NCBI GenBank assembly: GCA_023151315.1
Contig: JAKLJE010000011.1
Coordinates: forward strand, 103,201-149,558
Reading direction: 5' to 3'
From: Bacteroidia bacterium
GTDB lineage: Bacteria > Bacteroidota > Bacteroidia > Palsa-965
Length of the DNA stretch: 46,358 nucleotides
The translations under genes were made by a program, and so were the position numbers. Below are positions 9,141 to 18,052 of the stretch, piece after piece (the stretch's first letter is position 1; each line of letters begins with the position of its first letter). The notes beneath the pieces were generated by a model. That model was not told the DNA's origin and ran no database searches. It was given only the letters and a program-made list of their open reading frames with translations.

Positions 9141-10645
9141 GATTGATCGGATTTAAGGATGTTGAGACGTTCCATTGCTGAATGTATCACTGTTTCAGAT
9201 GTTTCAATATATCTGACGCCTGAAGTTTCTATCGGGCCGGCTTGAATTGAATTGATCAGTTCCGTTCCGGTTCCTGCATAACCGAACATTCCTTCAGCAA
9301 GGTAAGTTGAATAAACAGATGCGCCCTTTGTGCCGGTAATCGTAGATTTCACTCCGAAATCACCAGCTTCAAACACTACTGATGACCATTGCGTGATGTG
9401 ATGATCTGTAATCTTGAGCAGCTGATATAATGGCAAACGAGAAGCTTCCTTGATATTCACTCGCTCACTGGGCGGATTACCAAGCAATTCTATTATACGT
9501 TCATCACCTAATTTCTGCATTGGGTGACGACGAATCAGCCACAACCAATCGGATGGAGCACAACGAATCGCATCCTTCACAGAATCCGGAACCATTTCAT
9601 CTTCATCCAATGGTTGAAGTGTGAAAAGAATTCGCTTCGCAGCACTATTCCATTCTGCAGGTAACGATTCCATATCTTCATTCAAGGTTGAAGGAATCTC
9701 AGCTTTCCATTGAGAAAGCCAAAGATTTCCGCCTACTACCGGCACGTGAACATCACAACTTCCGCTTCGTGTTTCAGATATACGTTTCGCAGATGGTTCT
9801 CCCCAATTCCAGAAAAAGTCCGGAAGTAAATCATAACCTTTATCCGGCACAGTGGTGAAATGCGAATACATCGGGTGATACTCTCCTTGTTTACCATGTT
9901 GAATGTCCACCGTCGTAATTCCTGCAGCACGCGCCGCAAGTGTTAAACCCGCAGCATCGTGTTCATAATAGCATTTGTAAAAAACTACTTCGGGTTTAAC
10001 CTGTTCGAATATCGCACTGAACAACATTCGGTAATACCAGATTTCAAGTAATGCAGATTGCAGATGACGTACGCCGAACTTCAGTCCGGTTGCTGTTTCC
10101 AATCCCGCGGGCACTTCTGTTAAACCGGAAATGAGTCGATTTCTCTCATCATGACTGAAATACCAAAGTTGCTTTGCAATGGTTTCATCAAACACTGAAC
10201 TTTTCGCCTTTCTGATTTTTGAAGATTCATAATTTGACGAGAGTTCGATTTTAGCACAACTCACTCCCTTGCTCCTCAGGTAATCATAAAACGGATCACA
10301 GAAACGATCGATGTACTTAGAACCAATAAGATCTGTGTGATTTGAATTGCGGGAGAAAAACAGGACGCGCGCGCTCTTTACTTCAGAAGGTAATGCGTTT
10401 ACCTGTGACTTAAGATCACGACTGAGCTTCTTTCTCTTGAAATATGCAGATATACTTTGAACGATTCCGGGTGAAACAATCTGATGCGGATTTGCGGTCT
10501 TAAAGTAACCGGCAGGATTTCTGAACATGCTGATTGTCTGTGCGCGGAATATCGGCCAGACATTCACTCCGTCAATTGTCAATCGTTGCGCGAGCCCATT
10601 ACGTTCAGCTTTTACCAAAGACTCAACATAATCCCTGATTTGCAT
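9137..10645 (-). CDS. Putative capsule-type transferase / surface carbohydrate biosynthesis protein
   Basis: The 502-residue protein has no signal peptide or clear membrane segment. Mid-protein is the segment AGITTVDIQHGKQGEYHPMY and a following NWGEPSAKR. The C-terminal half has RILFTLQPLD, WLWLIRRHPMQKLG and HHITQWSSVVFEAGDFGV. The HP motif followed by a Ser-rich loop matches the donor-binding layout of capsule transferases related to the 452-2014 protein, so both may belong to the same broad GT-B group. The ATG shares one base with the upstream aminotransferase stop, and its own stop overlaps the next gene by 4 nt. Family-level identity is inference from motif order, and the substrate is unknown. 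Confidence 0.65.
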   Translation of the reverse strand: MQIRDYVESLVKAERNGLAQRLTIDGVNVWPIFRAQTISMFRNPAGYFKTANPHQIVSPGIVQSISAYFKRKKLSRDLKSQVNALPSEVKSARVLFFSRNSNHTDLIGSKYIDRFCDPFYDYLRSKGVSCAKIELSSNYESSKIRKAKSSVFDETIAKQLWYFSHDERNRLISGLTEVPAGLETATGLKFGVRHLQSALLEIWYYRMLFSAIFEQVKPEVVFYKCYYEHDAAGLTLAARAAGITTVDIQHGKQGEYHPMYSHFTTVPDKGYDLLPDFFWNWGEPSAKRISETRSGSCDVHVPVVGGNLWLSQWKAEIPSTLNEDMESLPAEWNSAAKRILFTLQPLDEDEMVPDSVKDAIRCAPSDWLWLIRRHPMQKLGDERIIELLGNPPSERVNIKEASRLPLYQLLKITDHHITQWSSVVFEAGDFGVKSTITGTKGASVYSTYLAEGMFGYAGTGTELINSIQAGPIETSGVRYIETSETVIHSAMERLNILKSDQS

Positions 10646-12048
10646 CAGAACACCTCCTTGAATGCATTCAATACTTTCTCCGCATCAACTCCGGTAACGG
10701 TAGGAAGATTCATTCCCCGTGCAGACAGAATTTTACTGTTCACGTCAGAATGCACGTAAGCTTTATAAACAGGCATGCTGCTCAGCGTATAGAAGAACGG
10801 GCGGACATCCACTCCGTGTTTATTAAGTGCTGCAAAAAGCGCTTCACGCTTTTCTGCAGGCACTTCGATCGACACCAACCACACCACTCTGTCGCGTCCG
10901 GAAATATTCTGCTGCCACTTGATAGCCGGAAAATCCTTCAGAGCTGATTTGTACTTCTCTTCTATTTTTTTACGCTCCAGAATTATTTCATCAACGCGTT
11001 CCAGCTGTGCAACACCGATTGCTGCCTGAAGATTAGTCATGCGATAGTTGTATCCGACTTCATCGTGCCAGTATCGCTTCTGTTTGTTCATACCATGATC
11101 GCGCAGAACTTTCATACGATCGCTCAAACGTTCATCATTGGTAACGCACATGCCTCCTTCTCCAGTGGTAATGATCTTATTCGCGAAGAAAGAATAACAT
11201 GCAATGTGACCGAATGACCCTACAGGTCGTCCGTTAAATTTCGCACCGTGAGCTTCTGCACAATCTTCAATTACGAACAGATTGTGTTTGCTCGCAATCG
11301 CCATGATTTTATCCATTTCACACGGCTGCCCGTAAACGTGAACCGGAATGATTGCCTTGGTTTTGGGCGTTATCGCTTTTTCAATTGCGGCAGGATCAAT
11401 GCACCATGAATTCAGATCAACATCTACAATAACGGGTACAGCACCTGCATGCAACACTGTATTGATAGTGGCTGCGAAAGTAAGATCAGGAACAATCACT
11501 TCATCACCGGGGCCGATATTCAAAGCAAGCAATGCAAGATGAATTGCTACGGTTCCGTTGGAAACAGCAACACCGTGCTTGCAACCGCAAAACTCAGAGA
11601 ACTTCAGTTCGAGTTCATCTATATATTTTCCACGGCTAGAAATCCAGGTAGAGAGAAATGCATCCGTGAGATACTTGAATTCGTTTCCCTTCAAATCAGG
11701 TTCCGCAACAGGGATCATACTTAATCTGTGTTCGTACCGGAAATAATTTACGGGTTTGCCGTTCGCATCAACAATGGGAATTGTACGCACTCTTTTGTCT
11801 GTAATACGCAGCAACTCATCCATTGTTTGTCCTTCACGGGCAAAAACGAATTCACCTAAATCGCTTTTCGACAAACTCTCATCCAGCGATTTTCCCGCCA
11901 GAAGTAGTCGACGAAAATCACCGTCTGTTACAACGCCGCAAAGTTTTTCACTTTCATCCACCACAAATGCAATTCCTGCCGGCTCTTCATTAATGGCCGC
12001 CAGTAGTTTTCGCATGCTCACATCATATCTGCAAATCGAATTTTTCAT
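10645..12048 (-). CDS. CBS-domain pair fused to DegT/DnrJ-family sugar aminotransferase
   Basis: The 467-residue protein has two parts. Residues 1-110 look like a CBS (Bateman) pair: GIAFVVDESEKLCGVVTDGD is a typical CBS strand-turn, and RVRTIPIVDANGKPV starts the second repeat. Residues 112-467 are a PLP aminotransferase of the DegT/DnrJ/EryC1 family, with SNGTVAIHLAL (163-173), VIEDCAEAHG (259-268, the Asp contacting PLP) and SFFANKIITTGEGG, where Lys291 is the Schiff-base lysine. The usual family length is about 360-390 residues, so the CBS pair is an extra regulatory module. The likely job is amination of a keto-sugar nucleotide on the way to a diamino nonulosonate (LegC/PseC-like role). 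It starts 2 nt after the upstream stop. Confidence 0.88.
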   Translation of the reverse strand: MKNSICRYDVSMRKLLAAINEEPAGIAFVVDESEKLCGVVTDGDFRRLLLAGKSLDESLSKSDLGEFVFAREGQTMDELLRITDKRVRTIPIVDANGKPVNYFRYEHRLSMIPVAEPDLKGNEFKYLTDAFLSTWISSRGKYIDELELKFSEFCGCKHGVAVSNGTVAIHLALLALNIGPGDEVIVPDLTFAATINTVLHAGAVPVIVDVDLNSWCIDPAAIEKAITPKTKAIIPVHVYGQPCEMDKIMAIASKHNLFVIEDCAEAHGAKFNGRPVGSFGHIACYSFFANKIITTGEGGMCVTNDERLSDRMKVLRDHGMNKQKRYWHDEVGYNYRMTNLQAAIGVAQLERVDEIILERKKIEEKYKSALKDFPAIKWQQNISGRDRVVWLVSIEVPAEKREALFAALNKHGVDVRPFFYTLSSMPVYKAYVHSDVNSKILSARGMNLPTVTGVDAEKVLNAFKEVF

Positions 12049-12050
12049 AG

Positions 12051-12899
12051 TCAGATAATCTCTTTTAACGCCTCATATCCGGAAATCAGGTCATCTAACC
12101 CGCTATATACCTCTAAGGTAAGTGTTTTTCCTTTGAGATTATTCCGTTTCAACATTTCAAATAGTTCCGTATTCCGCAGGAAAGCCTGGTTGGTATCAGC
12201 TGTGCCATCATTGTCGCTCACGTGAACATAATCCGACTCCTTAAGCAACGTTTCCAACTCCGAATGAAAATCCAGATTCAAGGTTCGGCAGGAAACTTTC
12301 AGATGAGCCACATCGATCAGAAAATTCATGCTCAATCCGCCGCGAAGTTCATAAGCCGAAGCTTTGTCTGTTGCAAGTAACGGGTTCACTCCCTCAAAGT
12401 TTCTCAGGTTGGTTCGAGACACCACGTTGTTCTCAACATATAATTTCAGTTCACCTGCAATTTCCTTGAGGTCAGCGAATCCGTTACGAAAACGCTGAAG
12501 AGCAGCTTCACGTTCGAAAAGGTTTTTATTGCTTATGCTCTTTCCTACTTCATCAGTGGGAATATCCATAAGAAACCCGGCGTGAAATCCGAATTTGTCA
12601 GCACCGAGAAACTTCGAAAGATGAATAGCGCGCAACAAATGTTCCATGGTCATACGGTACATCTGATCATTCAGAGATGCGAGATTCACTACAAAAGGGA
12701 TTGGTGGCGGAGGAAAATAATTATGGCACAGATAACTTAATCCGAACTTTGCCTTCAAATCCGCCAACTCATGCTCCATTTCAGGATATGGTTGTGTCCC
12801 GCCCGATAATTCAATACACTTGAATCCGGCATCATGCAACTGACGAACGGCGTCGCCTATAGTTTTAGCCTTAACACACGAAGACGAAACATAAATCAT
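12051..12899 (-). CDS. TIM-barrel sugar phosphate isomerase/epimerase family protein
   Basis: The 282 residues fit the xylose-isomerase-like TIM barrel (AP_endonuc_2 family). Barrel strands with probable metal ligands can be seen: IELSGGTQ near the N terminus, LYVENNV, FLIDVAHLKVS, YVHVSDNDGTADTNQ and a final TLTLEVYSG. The Glu, Asp, His and Glu at the strand ends are in the order expected for a divalent-metal isomerase or epimerase. Its place between neuD and the aminotransferase suggests it acts on a sugar or nonulosonate precursor. There is no NeuC-type hydrolysing epimerase in the window, so it may stand in for a step of precursor supply; that is inference. The ATG overlaps the upstream stop by 4 nt. 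Confidence 0.82.
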   Translation of the reverse strand: MIYVSSSCVKAKTIGDAVRQLHDAGFKCIELSGGTQPYPEMEHELADLKAKFGLSYLCHNYFPPPPIPFVVNLASLNDQMYRMTMEHLLRAIHLSKFLGADKFGFHAGFLMDIPTDEVGKSISNKNLFEREAALQRFRNGFADLKEIAGELKLYVENNVVSRTNLRNFEGVNPLLATDKASAYELRGGLSMNFLIDVAHLKVSCRTLNLDFHSELETLLKESDYVHVSDNDGTADTNQAFLRNTELFEMLKRNNLKGKTLTLEVYSGLDDLISGYEALKEII

Positions 12900-13519
12900 T
12901 TGATCCTCCTTGCCGGATTTCCGACGTAAACTCCCGGTTCAGTAATATCACGTATTACGACAGATCCGGCGCCTACAGTTACATTACTTGCGATGCGGAT
13001 CTTATCAATAATAACCGAACCTGCACCAATGAAACAATTATCTCCTATCACAACACGTCCGCAAACAATAACACCTACCGAAATATGATTGTGACTACCA
13101 ATTACCGATTCATGTTCCACTACAGCACCTGTATTCACAATATTGTTGCAACCTAACTTCACTTCTGTATGCAGAACCACACGAGGAAATATCAGATTGG
13201 ATTCGCCAAGATGAACATTATGTCCAACGTGAACTGTAGGATGGCAAATGGTTTCCTTCACAACCCGAATTCCGGAGTCATTGAATTTACTTTGTCGCTT
13301 AATACCGTCACCAATGGCAAGAACTGCTTCAACATCAGCAGGCGCAGCGACTCCTACAACCGGAACTCCGCAAATAATCTCGCTCTTGTCAGGATTAAAT
13401 GATTCATCATAAACTCCCGTAACTGTATAACCGCTATCCAAAAGCAACGGTAATACAGCCCGCGCATGTCCGCCGGCTCCGATTACACTAACAGCTCTTT
13501 TATTCTCCGATGATATCAT
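12896..13519 (-). CDS. neuD: NeuD/PglD-type hexapeptide-repeat acetyltransferase
   Basis: The 207-residue protein has the NeuD/PglD layout. It starts with a Rossmann-like domain, VIGAGGHARAVLPLLLDSGY, which binds the sugar. A left-handed beta-helix of hexapeptide repeats (about residues 75-200) follows and binds acetyl-CoA, ending GVYVGNPARRIK. Residues HVGHNVHLGESNLIFPRVV and NHISVGVIVCGRVVIGDN show the repeat pattern. Such enzymes acetylate amino or hydroxyl groups of sialic-acid-like sugars or their precursors. I chose the ATG at 13519; a longer frame to 13552 would need a TTG and overlap neuB by more. It overlaps the upstream neuB gene by 20 nt, linking the two functions. Confidence 0.87.
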   Translation of the reverse strand: MISSENKRAVSVIGAGGHARAVLPLLLDSGYTVTGVYDESFNPDKSEIICGVPVVGVAAPADVEAVLAIGDGIKRQSKFNDSGIRVVKETICHPTVHVGHNVHLGESNLIFPRVVLHTEVKLGCNNIVNTGAVVEHESVIGSHNHISVGVIVCGRVVIGDNCFIGAGSVIIDKIRIASNVTVGAGSVVIRDITEPGVYVGNPARRIK

Positions 13520-14549
13520 CTTCCTTATAATCTGCAGGTGAAACCGATCCAACTACTTCCTTATATCTCATAGGAGAAATGCCCTTACCGCCCGTGCGCT
13601 TGGCAACAATCGCATCCTCGGTGATCACTTCTCCTTTTTTAATTGCCTTCTTCGCCACAAGACATTTCTGTAACGATTTACGCGTAAGCATTTCTGATTC
13701 TGTAGGTTTCTTTTCAGATATGCCCAGGTAAACCTCGATGTTGCGCACCTGAGCCACAAATTCACGCAACTCAACCGGATCCAATGAAGCTAAATGATCA
13801 GGCCCTTCCAATGATTTGTCCAGCGTGAAATGTTTCTCGAGCACAACGGCTCCCATCGGTACAGCATAAGGAGCCGCTCCAATTCCTACGGAGTGATCGG
13901 AGTACCCGATCAACGCGTCAAACTCCTTACGAAACGTATTAATCACGTTCAGATTCACCTCGTCATTGCGGATCGGATAATTCGCCGTGCAATGCAGAAT
14001 AACCAGTTGAGGATTTATCCTTCCGATTTCTTCAACGGCTGTCTTCACTTCATCCATGTATGACATACCGGTAGAAAAGAAAACAGGTTTTCCCGTTTGC
14101 GCAACTTTCTTCAGAAATGGCAGATTCGTCGTATCGGTAGAAGCAATCTTATACGCCTCCACTCCGATTTCTTCCAGCTCCTTCAAGCTATCCTCATCAA
14201 AAGGTGTGATTAAAAATAAGATGTTCCGCTTCGCGCAGTACTCTTTCAGCTCAACATACTGAAAACGCTTCAACTCGAGTTTCTTCAGCATGTCATACTG
14301 ACTTTCTTTTGCCTCGGTAGTATTCTGTTGATATGGCGCTTTATCTACGTTTCGTAAAATAAGACTCTCCGTACGGAATGCCTGAAACTTGACTGCATCA
14401 GCTCCCGATTCCGCAGCAATATCAATCAACTGCCGGGCAACATCCATGTTCCCTCCATGATTCACTCCTGCTTCGGCAATGATAAAAACAGGAGATCCGG
14501 CGGAAATTGTTCTGCCTGACACGGTAATATTTCTGGAAAATGAAATCAT
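13500..14549 (-). CDS. neuB: N-acetylneuraminate/legionaminate synthase family protein, canonical copy
   Basis: This 349-residue enzyme should condense phosphoenolpyruvate with an N-acyl hexosamine to give a nonulosonic acid. The TIM barrel carries EAGVNHGG (26-33), KFQ (54-56), TPFDEDS, KIAS and STGMS. The expected metal ligands are His219 in GYSDHS and His240 in EKHFT. A C-terminal SAF (antifreeze-like) domain occupies about 291-349 and includes KRTGGKGISPM, which is reminiscent of legionaminate synthases. It lies between the O-acetylation pair and neuD, and starts 2 nt before the end of the neighbouring gene spacer. Which sugar is made (Neu5Ac, legionaminate or a relative) cannot be settled from sequence alone. 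Confidence 0.92.
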   Translation of the reverse strand: MISFSRNITVSGRTISAGSPVFIIAEAGVNHGGNMDVARQLIDIAAESGADAVKFQAFRTESLILRNVDKAPYQQNTTEAKESQYDMLKKLELKRFQYVELKEYCAKRNILFLITPFDEDSLKELEEIGVEAYKIASTDTTNLPFLKKVAQTGKPVFFSTGMSYMDEVKTAVEEIGRINPQLVILHCTANYPIRNDEVNLNVINTFRKEFDALIGYSDHSVGIGAAPYAVPMGAVVLEKHFTLDKSLEGPDHLASLDPVELREFVAQVRNIEVYLGISEKKPTESEMLTRKSLQKCLVAKKAIKKGEVITEDAIVAKRTGGKGISPMRYKEVVGSVSPADYKEDDIIGE

Positions 14550-14551
14550 AG

Positions 14552-15466
14552 CTAATTCTGTTTCGGCAATATACGTTCGTGAACGAGTCTGCGGTTCAAT
14601 TCTGAAGAAAATCTTTTGGCTGACTCCGAACTCATATGATGGATATCGTAAAAATCATATTGATCATCACGGAAATAGTTCCAATATAACGCACTATTCG
14701 CTGTTGCAACCGAATCCATCAATTGGTCGAATCCCGGATAATACTTCTCTTCCAGTGCACGCATCTCAGGTCGCACAGGCACACGTACAATGATCACTTT
14801 ACCCTTGGTTTTAAACAACTCAAGCGTTCTGCTAAACCAATATAATCGGTAAGAAGGATCTCTCCATTCTTTGAAGAGCTTTTCATGTGCCACAACTGAT
14901 TCAGCAATTTTCTGCTTGCGTAATACGGTATCAACACTTGCGGTATTCTCGTTCCATCCGCTCATGTGATAAACTGTTCCGCTCTTTACTTTGGAACTTT
15001 TAATGTACAGCTGATACAATGGCCGTTCACTGTTGATCAACACGTATTCAGGATTCGGATTGAGATTAAAAAAATGCAATCTTCCCAGAATCAGATTCTC
15101 TTCCGGAAGTGAATCTGAACCCGTATACAAAGCCAATGGGTTGACTTCCACAAGAAAAATTCCATTGTTACCGGAAGAATTCAACTTGGCTGCAATCGCA
15201 TTGTAATAGGTTTCTCCATACGGAGATGTTTTCTGCGTAAATGCAAAATTTAAAAATGGATCTGCAAAGAATCCGTTCGGGTCAATAATGTCGGGCGACA
15301 TTGCAAGCAAAGCTCTGGAAGAACCGGTGATCATAGAACCGCATTGACCTTCGAACTTCATTTTAAAGCGATCCTGATAGTCGTTTGATGGAATGAAAAG
15401 CAATACCAGCCAAACTGTAAGAACTACAGTAACGAACACAGTCAGCTTTATCAGAAACTTTACCAT
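14552..15466 (-). CDS. Membrane-anchored SGNH-like protein, partner of the MBOAT acyltransferase
   Basis: The 304-residue protein begins with a hydrophobic segment (about residues 5-26) that should anchor it in the inner membrane with the rest in the periplasm. After it comes ITGSSRALLAM, where Ser49 or Ser50 fits the nucleophile position of SGNH/AlgJ-like proteins. Near the C terminus is YDIHHMSSESAKRFS, which supplies an Asp-x-His-like pair (around Asp274/His276-277). The family usually works with an MBOAT protein to move acetyl groups onto an exported polysaccharide. The gene shares one base with the upstream MBOAT gene (TGATG-type overlap), which strongly supports a pair. Activity rests on weak motifs, so the enzyme role is less certain than the pairing. 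Confidence 0.75.
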   Translation of the reverse strand: MVKFLIKLTVFVTVVLTVWLVLLFIPSNDYQDRFKMKFEGQCGSMITGSSRALLAMSPDIIDPNGFFADPFLNFAFTQKTSPYGETYYNAIAAKLNSSGNNGIFLVEVNPLALYTGSDSLPEENLILGRLHFFNLNPNPEYVLINSERPLYQLYIKSSKVKSGTVYHMSGWNENTASVDTVLRKQKIAESVVAHEKLFKEWRDPSYRLYWFSRTLELFKTKGKVIIVRVPVRPEMRALEEKYYPGFDQLMDSVATANSALYWNYFRDDQYDFYDIHHMSSESAKRFSSELNRRLVHERILPKQN

Positions 15467-16914
15467 CAGAATTGAAAATAAATGAAATCCGCCTTTGATG
15501 AGAAGTTAGCCGTGATCAGAATTCCCATAGTCAATGCAAAGTACATTCCCCATCTCAATGCCGGCGACCAGGAACCCAGCACAGCGGATATATCCTTTTT
15601 ACGTTCCAACCAGTTCAATCCGATCAGCACAAACACAACACCGAAACACAGCATCAATTCAACTTTATTGAGAATACTCTCACCGTATCCCATATCCACA
15701 TTCACGCCGAAGCCATTCCCGCTGAAATCAAAAGCCGAACTGATAAGTGCCAACGCAGAGTCGAGATTCTGAGCCCGGAAAAATATCCATCCGAATACCA
15801 CAAGAACCATAGTAATGAACCAGCCCGTCATTCTTTTGAAAAAGCCCGAATCGGAAGTAACTGAAATTCCGATTCGTGAAAGTATCGCTTCAATAACCAG
15901 ATATGTACCGTGTAAACCTCCCCAAACGATGAATGTCCAGTTCGCACCGTGCCAAAGTCCGCTGACCAGAAAAACAATCATTAAGTTTCTGTACCATTTC
16001 AGTTGACCAACACGGTTGCCGCCCAGCGGAAAATAAACGTAGTCTTTAAACCAGGTTGAAAGTGAAATGTGCCATCGTGACCAGAAATCTTTGATGCTGG
16101 TTGCAAAGTATGGCAGGCGAAAATTTTCCATGAGTCTGAATCCCATTACACGTGCGGATCCGATTGCGATGTCAGAGTAACCGGAGAAGTCACAATAAAT
16201 CTGTATCGCAAAAAATATACTTGCCATTATTACCGGTAAACCGTGATAGCGATCGGGATGATCAAAAACCTCACTGACGTAAATCGACAATCGGTCGGCA
16301 ATCACAACTTTCTTGAACATCCCCCACAACATCAGACGAAGTCCGGGAACAACATTATCCAGATTGAAATCATGCTTCTGTCTGAACTGATGCAATAAGT
16401 TCTGCGGACGCTCAATTGGTCCGGCAACCAATTGCGGATAGAACATCACGTAAAGTGCATATATCCCGAAATGTCTTTCCGCTTTCTGATGACCGCGGTA
16501 TACTTCAATGGTATAACTCATCGCCTGAAAAGTATGAAACGACAAGCCTACAGGAAGAAGAATACTTAGAAACGGAATCGGGTTTTCCTGATGAAACCAG
16601 CCCAAAAGATGAGAGATATTTTCATTTATGAAATTGTAATACTTGAACACAGCCAATACGCCGATGTTTGCAACCAGACTGGCGATAAGGAAATACTTCT
16701 TATTCTTCCCTTTAGCTCCTTCGATTAATATTCCGGCGAAATAATCTACTACAATTGTTCCCGCCAGAATCACGATATAGATCGGAACGAAAGCCATATA
16801 GAAGTAGCAACTCGCCACCAACAACATAAGCCAGCGTAAACGATAAGGCAACAGAAAATACAGCGCTGTTACCAACGGAAAAAACAAAACAAACTGCAGT
16901 GAATTAAAAAGCAT
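15466..16914 (-). CDS. MBOAT-family O-acyltransferase (AlgI/PatA type)
   Basis: This 482-residue integral membrane protein has about ten predicted hydrophobic segments. The AlgI signature is clear: FAIQIYCDFSGYSDIAIG (236-252), FWSRWHISLSTWFKDYVYFP (277-296), the loop LGGNR, and SGLWHGANWTF where His322 is the invariant catalytic histidine. These enzymes take acetyl groups from a cytoplasmic donor across the membrane and hand them to an SGNH partner, here the adjacent 14552-15466 protein. The product would be an O-acetylated polysaccharide or glycan repeat. The gene sits between two neuB homologues, so acetylation of nonulosonate residues is a reasonable guess. A 27-bp spacer precedes its ATG. 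Confidence 0.93.
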   Translation of the reverse strand: MLFNSLQFVLFFPLVTALYFLLPYRLRWLMLLVASCYFYMAFVPIYIVILAGTIVVDYFAGILIEGAKGKNKKYFLIASLVANIGVLAVFKYYNFINENISHLLGWFHQENPIPFLSILLPVGLSFHTFQAMSYTIEVYRGHQKAERHFGIYALYVMFYPQLVAGPIERPQNLLHQFRQKHDFNLDNVVPGLRLMLWGMFKKVVIADRLSIYVSEVFDHPDRYHGLPVIMASIFFAIQIYCDFSGYSDIAIGSARVMGFRLMENFRLPYFATSIKDFWSRWHISLSTWFKDYVYFPLGGNRVGQLKWYRNLMIVFLVSGLWHGANWTFIVWGGLHGTYLVIEAILSRIGISVTSDSGFFKRMTGWFITMVLVVFGWIFFRAQNLDSALALISSAFDFSGNGFGVNVDMGYGESILNKVELMLCFGVVFVLIGLNWLERKKDISAVLGSWSPALRWGMYFALTMGILITANFSSKADFIYFQF

Positions 16915-16941
16915 CTGCTTGTATTGTGCTTATCGTGTTGT

Positions 16942-17973
16942 TCAGATAAAATACTCCGGCGCGAGATTTGAAAGATGTTCTACATCTCTGGCCAGTTTTT
17001 TACCCAGCAAAGTCTTTAGTTCGGAAGGAGGAATTCCAGGCTCACGGTTTCTGATGAAACGAACCATATCTCTGCTCAGCACTTCGCCGGCTTTAATATG
17101 TCTGTCCGCCACTATACTCTTCTTCTGAAATTTTCTGTATCTCAAATCGCTTTCCGTGAATTCAGATTTCTCCGCTACTCCTAAAGCGACTTCCGCACGG
17201 CGAATAAGTTGAACAAACTCTGCAAACTCTGCAGGTTCCAAAGCAGCCTGATAGTCAATTCCCTTCTCCGCACGATTGATGGTGATGTGCTTTTCAATCA
17301 CGTGAGCTCCCATACCTACCGCAATTATATCAACTACTTTGGAGAACGAATCATCTCCGTCGGTGTGATCATGATATCCTGTCGGCACGTTGAATTTATT
17401 TCTGAGATAGCTCATACGTCGGATGTTCAGATCCGCAGTCTGCGTAGGAAAATTCTGTACACCATGCATTAAAATCACTTCACGGGCACCATGCACTTCA
17501 GCTTCCCTTAATCCTGCGTTGATCTCCTCGTCAGTAGAAGCGCCTGTCCCTAATGTAAACGGAAGACCGCTCTTGGCTACAGCCGCAACCACTTCCGGAT
17601 TACTCAAGTCAGCAGAGTTCAGTTTAACAGCATCAGCACCCAATCGAACTGCCATGTTAACGCTTGGCAAATCAAAAGTGCAAACGATTAAAGCAATATC
17701 GCTGCGTCTTGCATATTCAATAATTTCCTTCCACTGTTCTTCAGAGAACTCAATACGCTTTAACACATCATACACATCGTGCGTTGGAACGACGGTTTCA
17801 TCAGCACGGAAAAACTGCAACTGTACAGCGTTGGCTTTAGCGTTGACAGCAACATCAATTAATTGCTTCGCCTTTCCGATGTTTCCATCATGAGCACATG
17901 CCATCTCAGCTATGATGTAAGCCGGATAACCATCACCAATATTGGTACTTTTTATCTTGACTGTTTTATTCAT
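16942..17973 (-). CDS. NeuB-family synthase, divergent second copy
   Basis: The 343-residue protein follows the NeuB plan (TIM barrel plus C-terminal SAF domain, about 285-343) but differs at several signature sites. EAGVNH becomes EMACAH, and the KFQ triplet becomes Gln51-Leu-Gln53, so the first lysine is lost. The metal-binding histidines remain: His203 in GYHDHT and His229 in EKHIT. The SAF segment REPGIPPSEL matches the G-I-P pattern of the family. It should therefore still bind a metal and PEP but may use a different acceptor from the canonical NeuB at 13500-14549. It directly follows a DapA/NanA-like aldolase and a second CMP-transferase, so it probably acts in that sub-pathway. Confidence 0.88.
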   Translation of the reverse strand: MNKTVKIKSTNIGDGYPAYIIAEMACAHDGNIGKAKQLIDVAVNAKANAVQLQFFRADETVVPTHDVYDVLKRIEFSEEQWKEIIEYARRSDIALIVCTFDLPSVNMAVRLGADAVKLNSADLSNPEVVAAVAKSGLPFTLGTGASTDEEINAGLREAEVHGAREVILMHGVQNFPTQTADLNIRRMSYLRNKFNVPTGYHDHTDGDDSFSKVVDIIAVGMGAHVIEKHITINRAEKGIDYQAALEPAEFAEFVQLIRRAEVALGVAEKSEFTESDLRYRKFQKKSIVADRHIKAGEVLSRDMVRFIRNREPGIPPSELKTLLGKKLARDVEHLSNLAPEYFI

Positions 17974-18052
17974 TTAAGGTAAGGCGCTTAACTTGGAATA
18001 TCTTTTGGTTTGCTGAATGTCACTCGGACCAAATTCAAACACAATTGTAATC

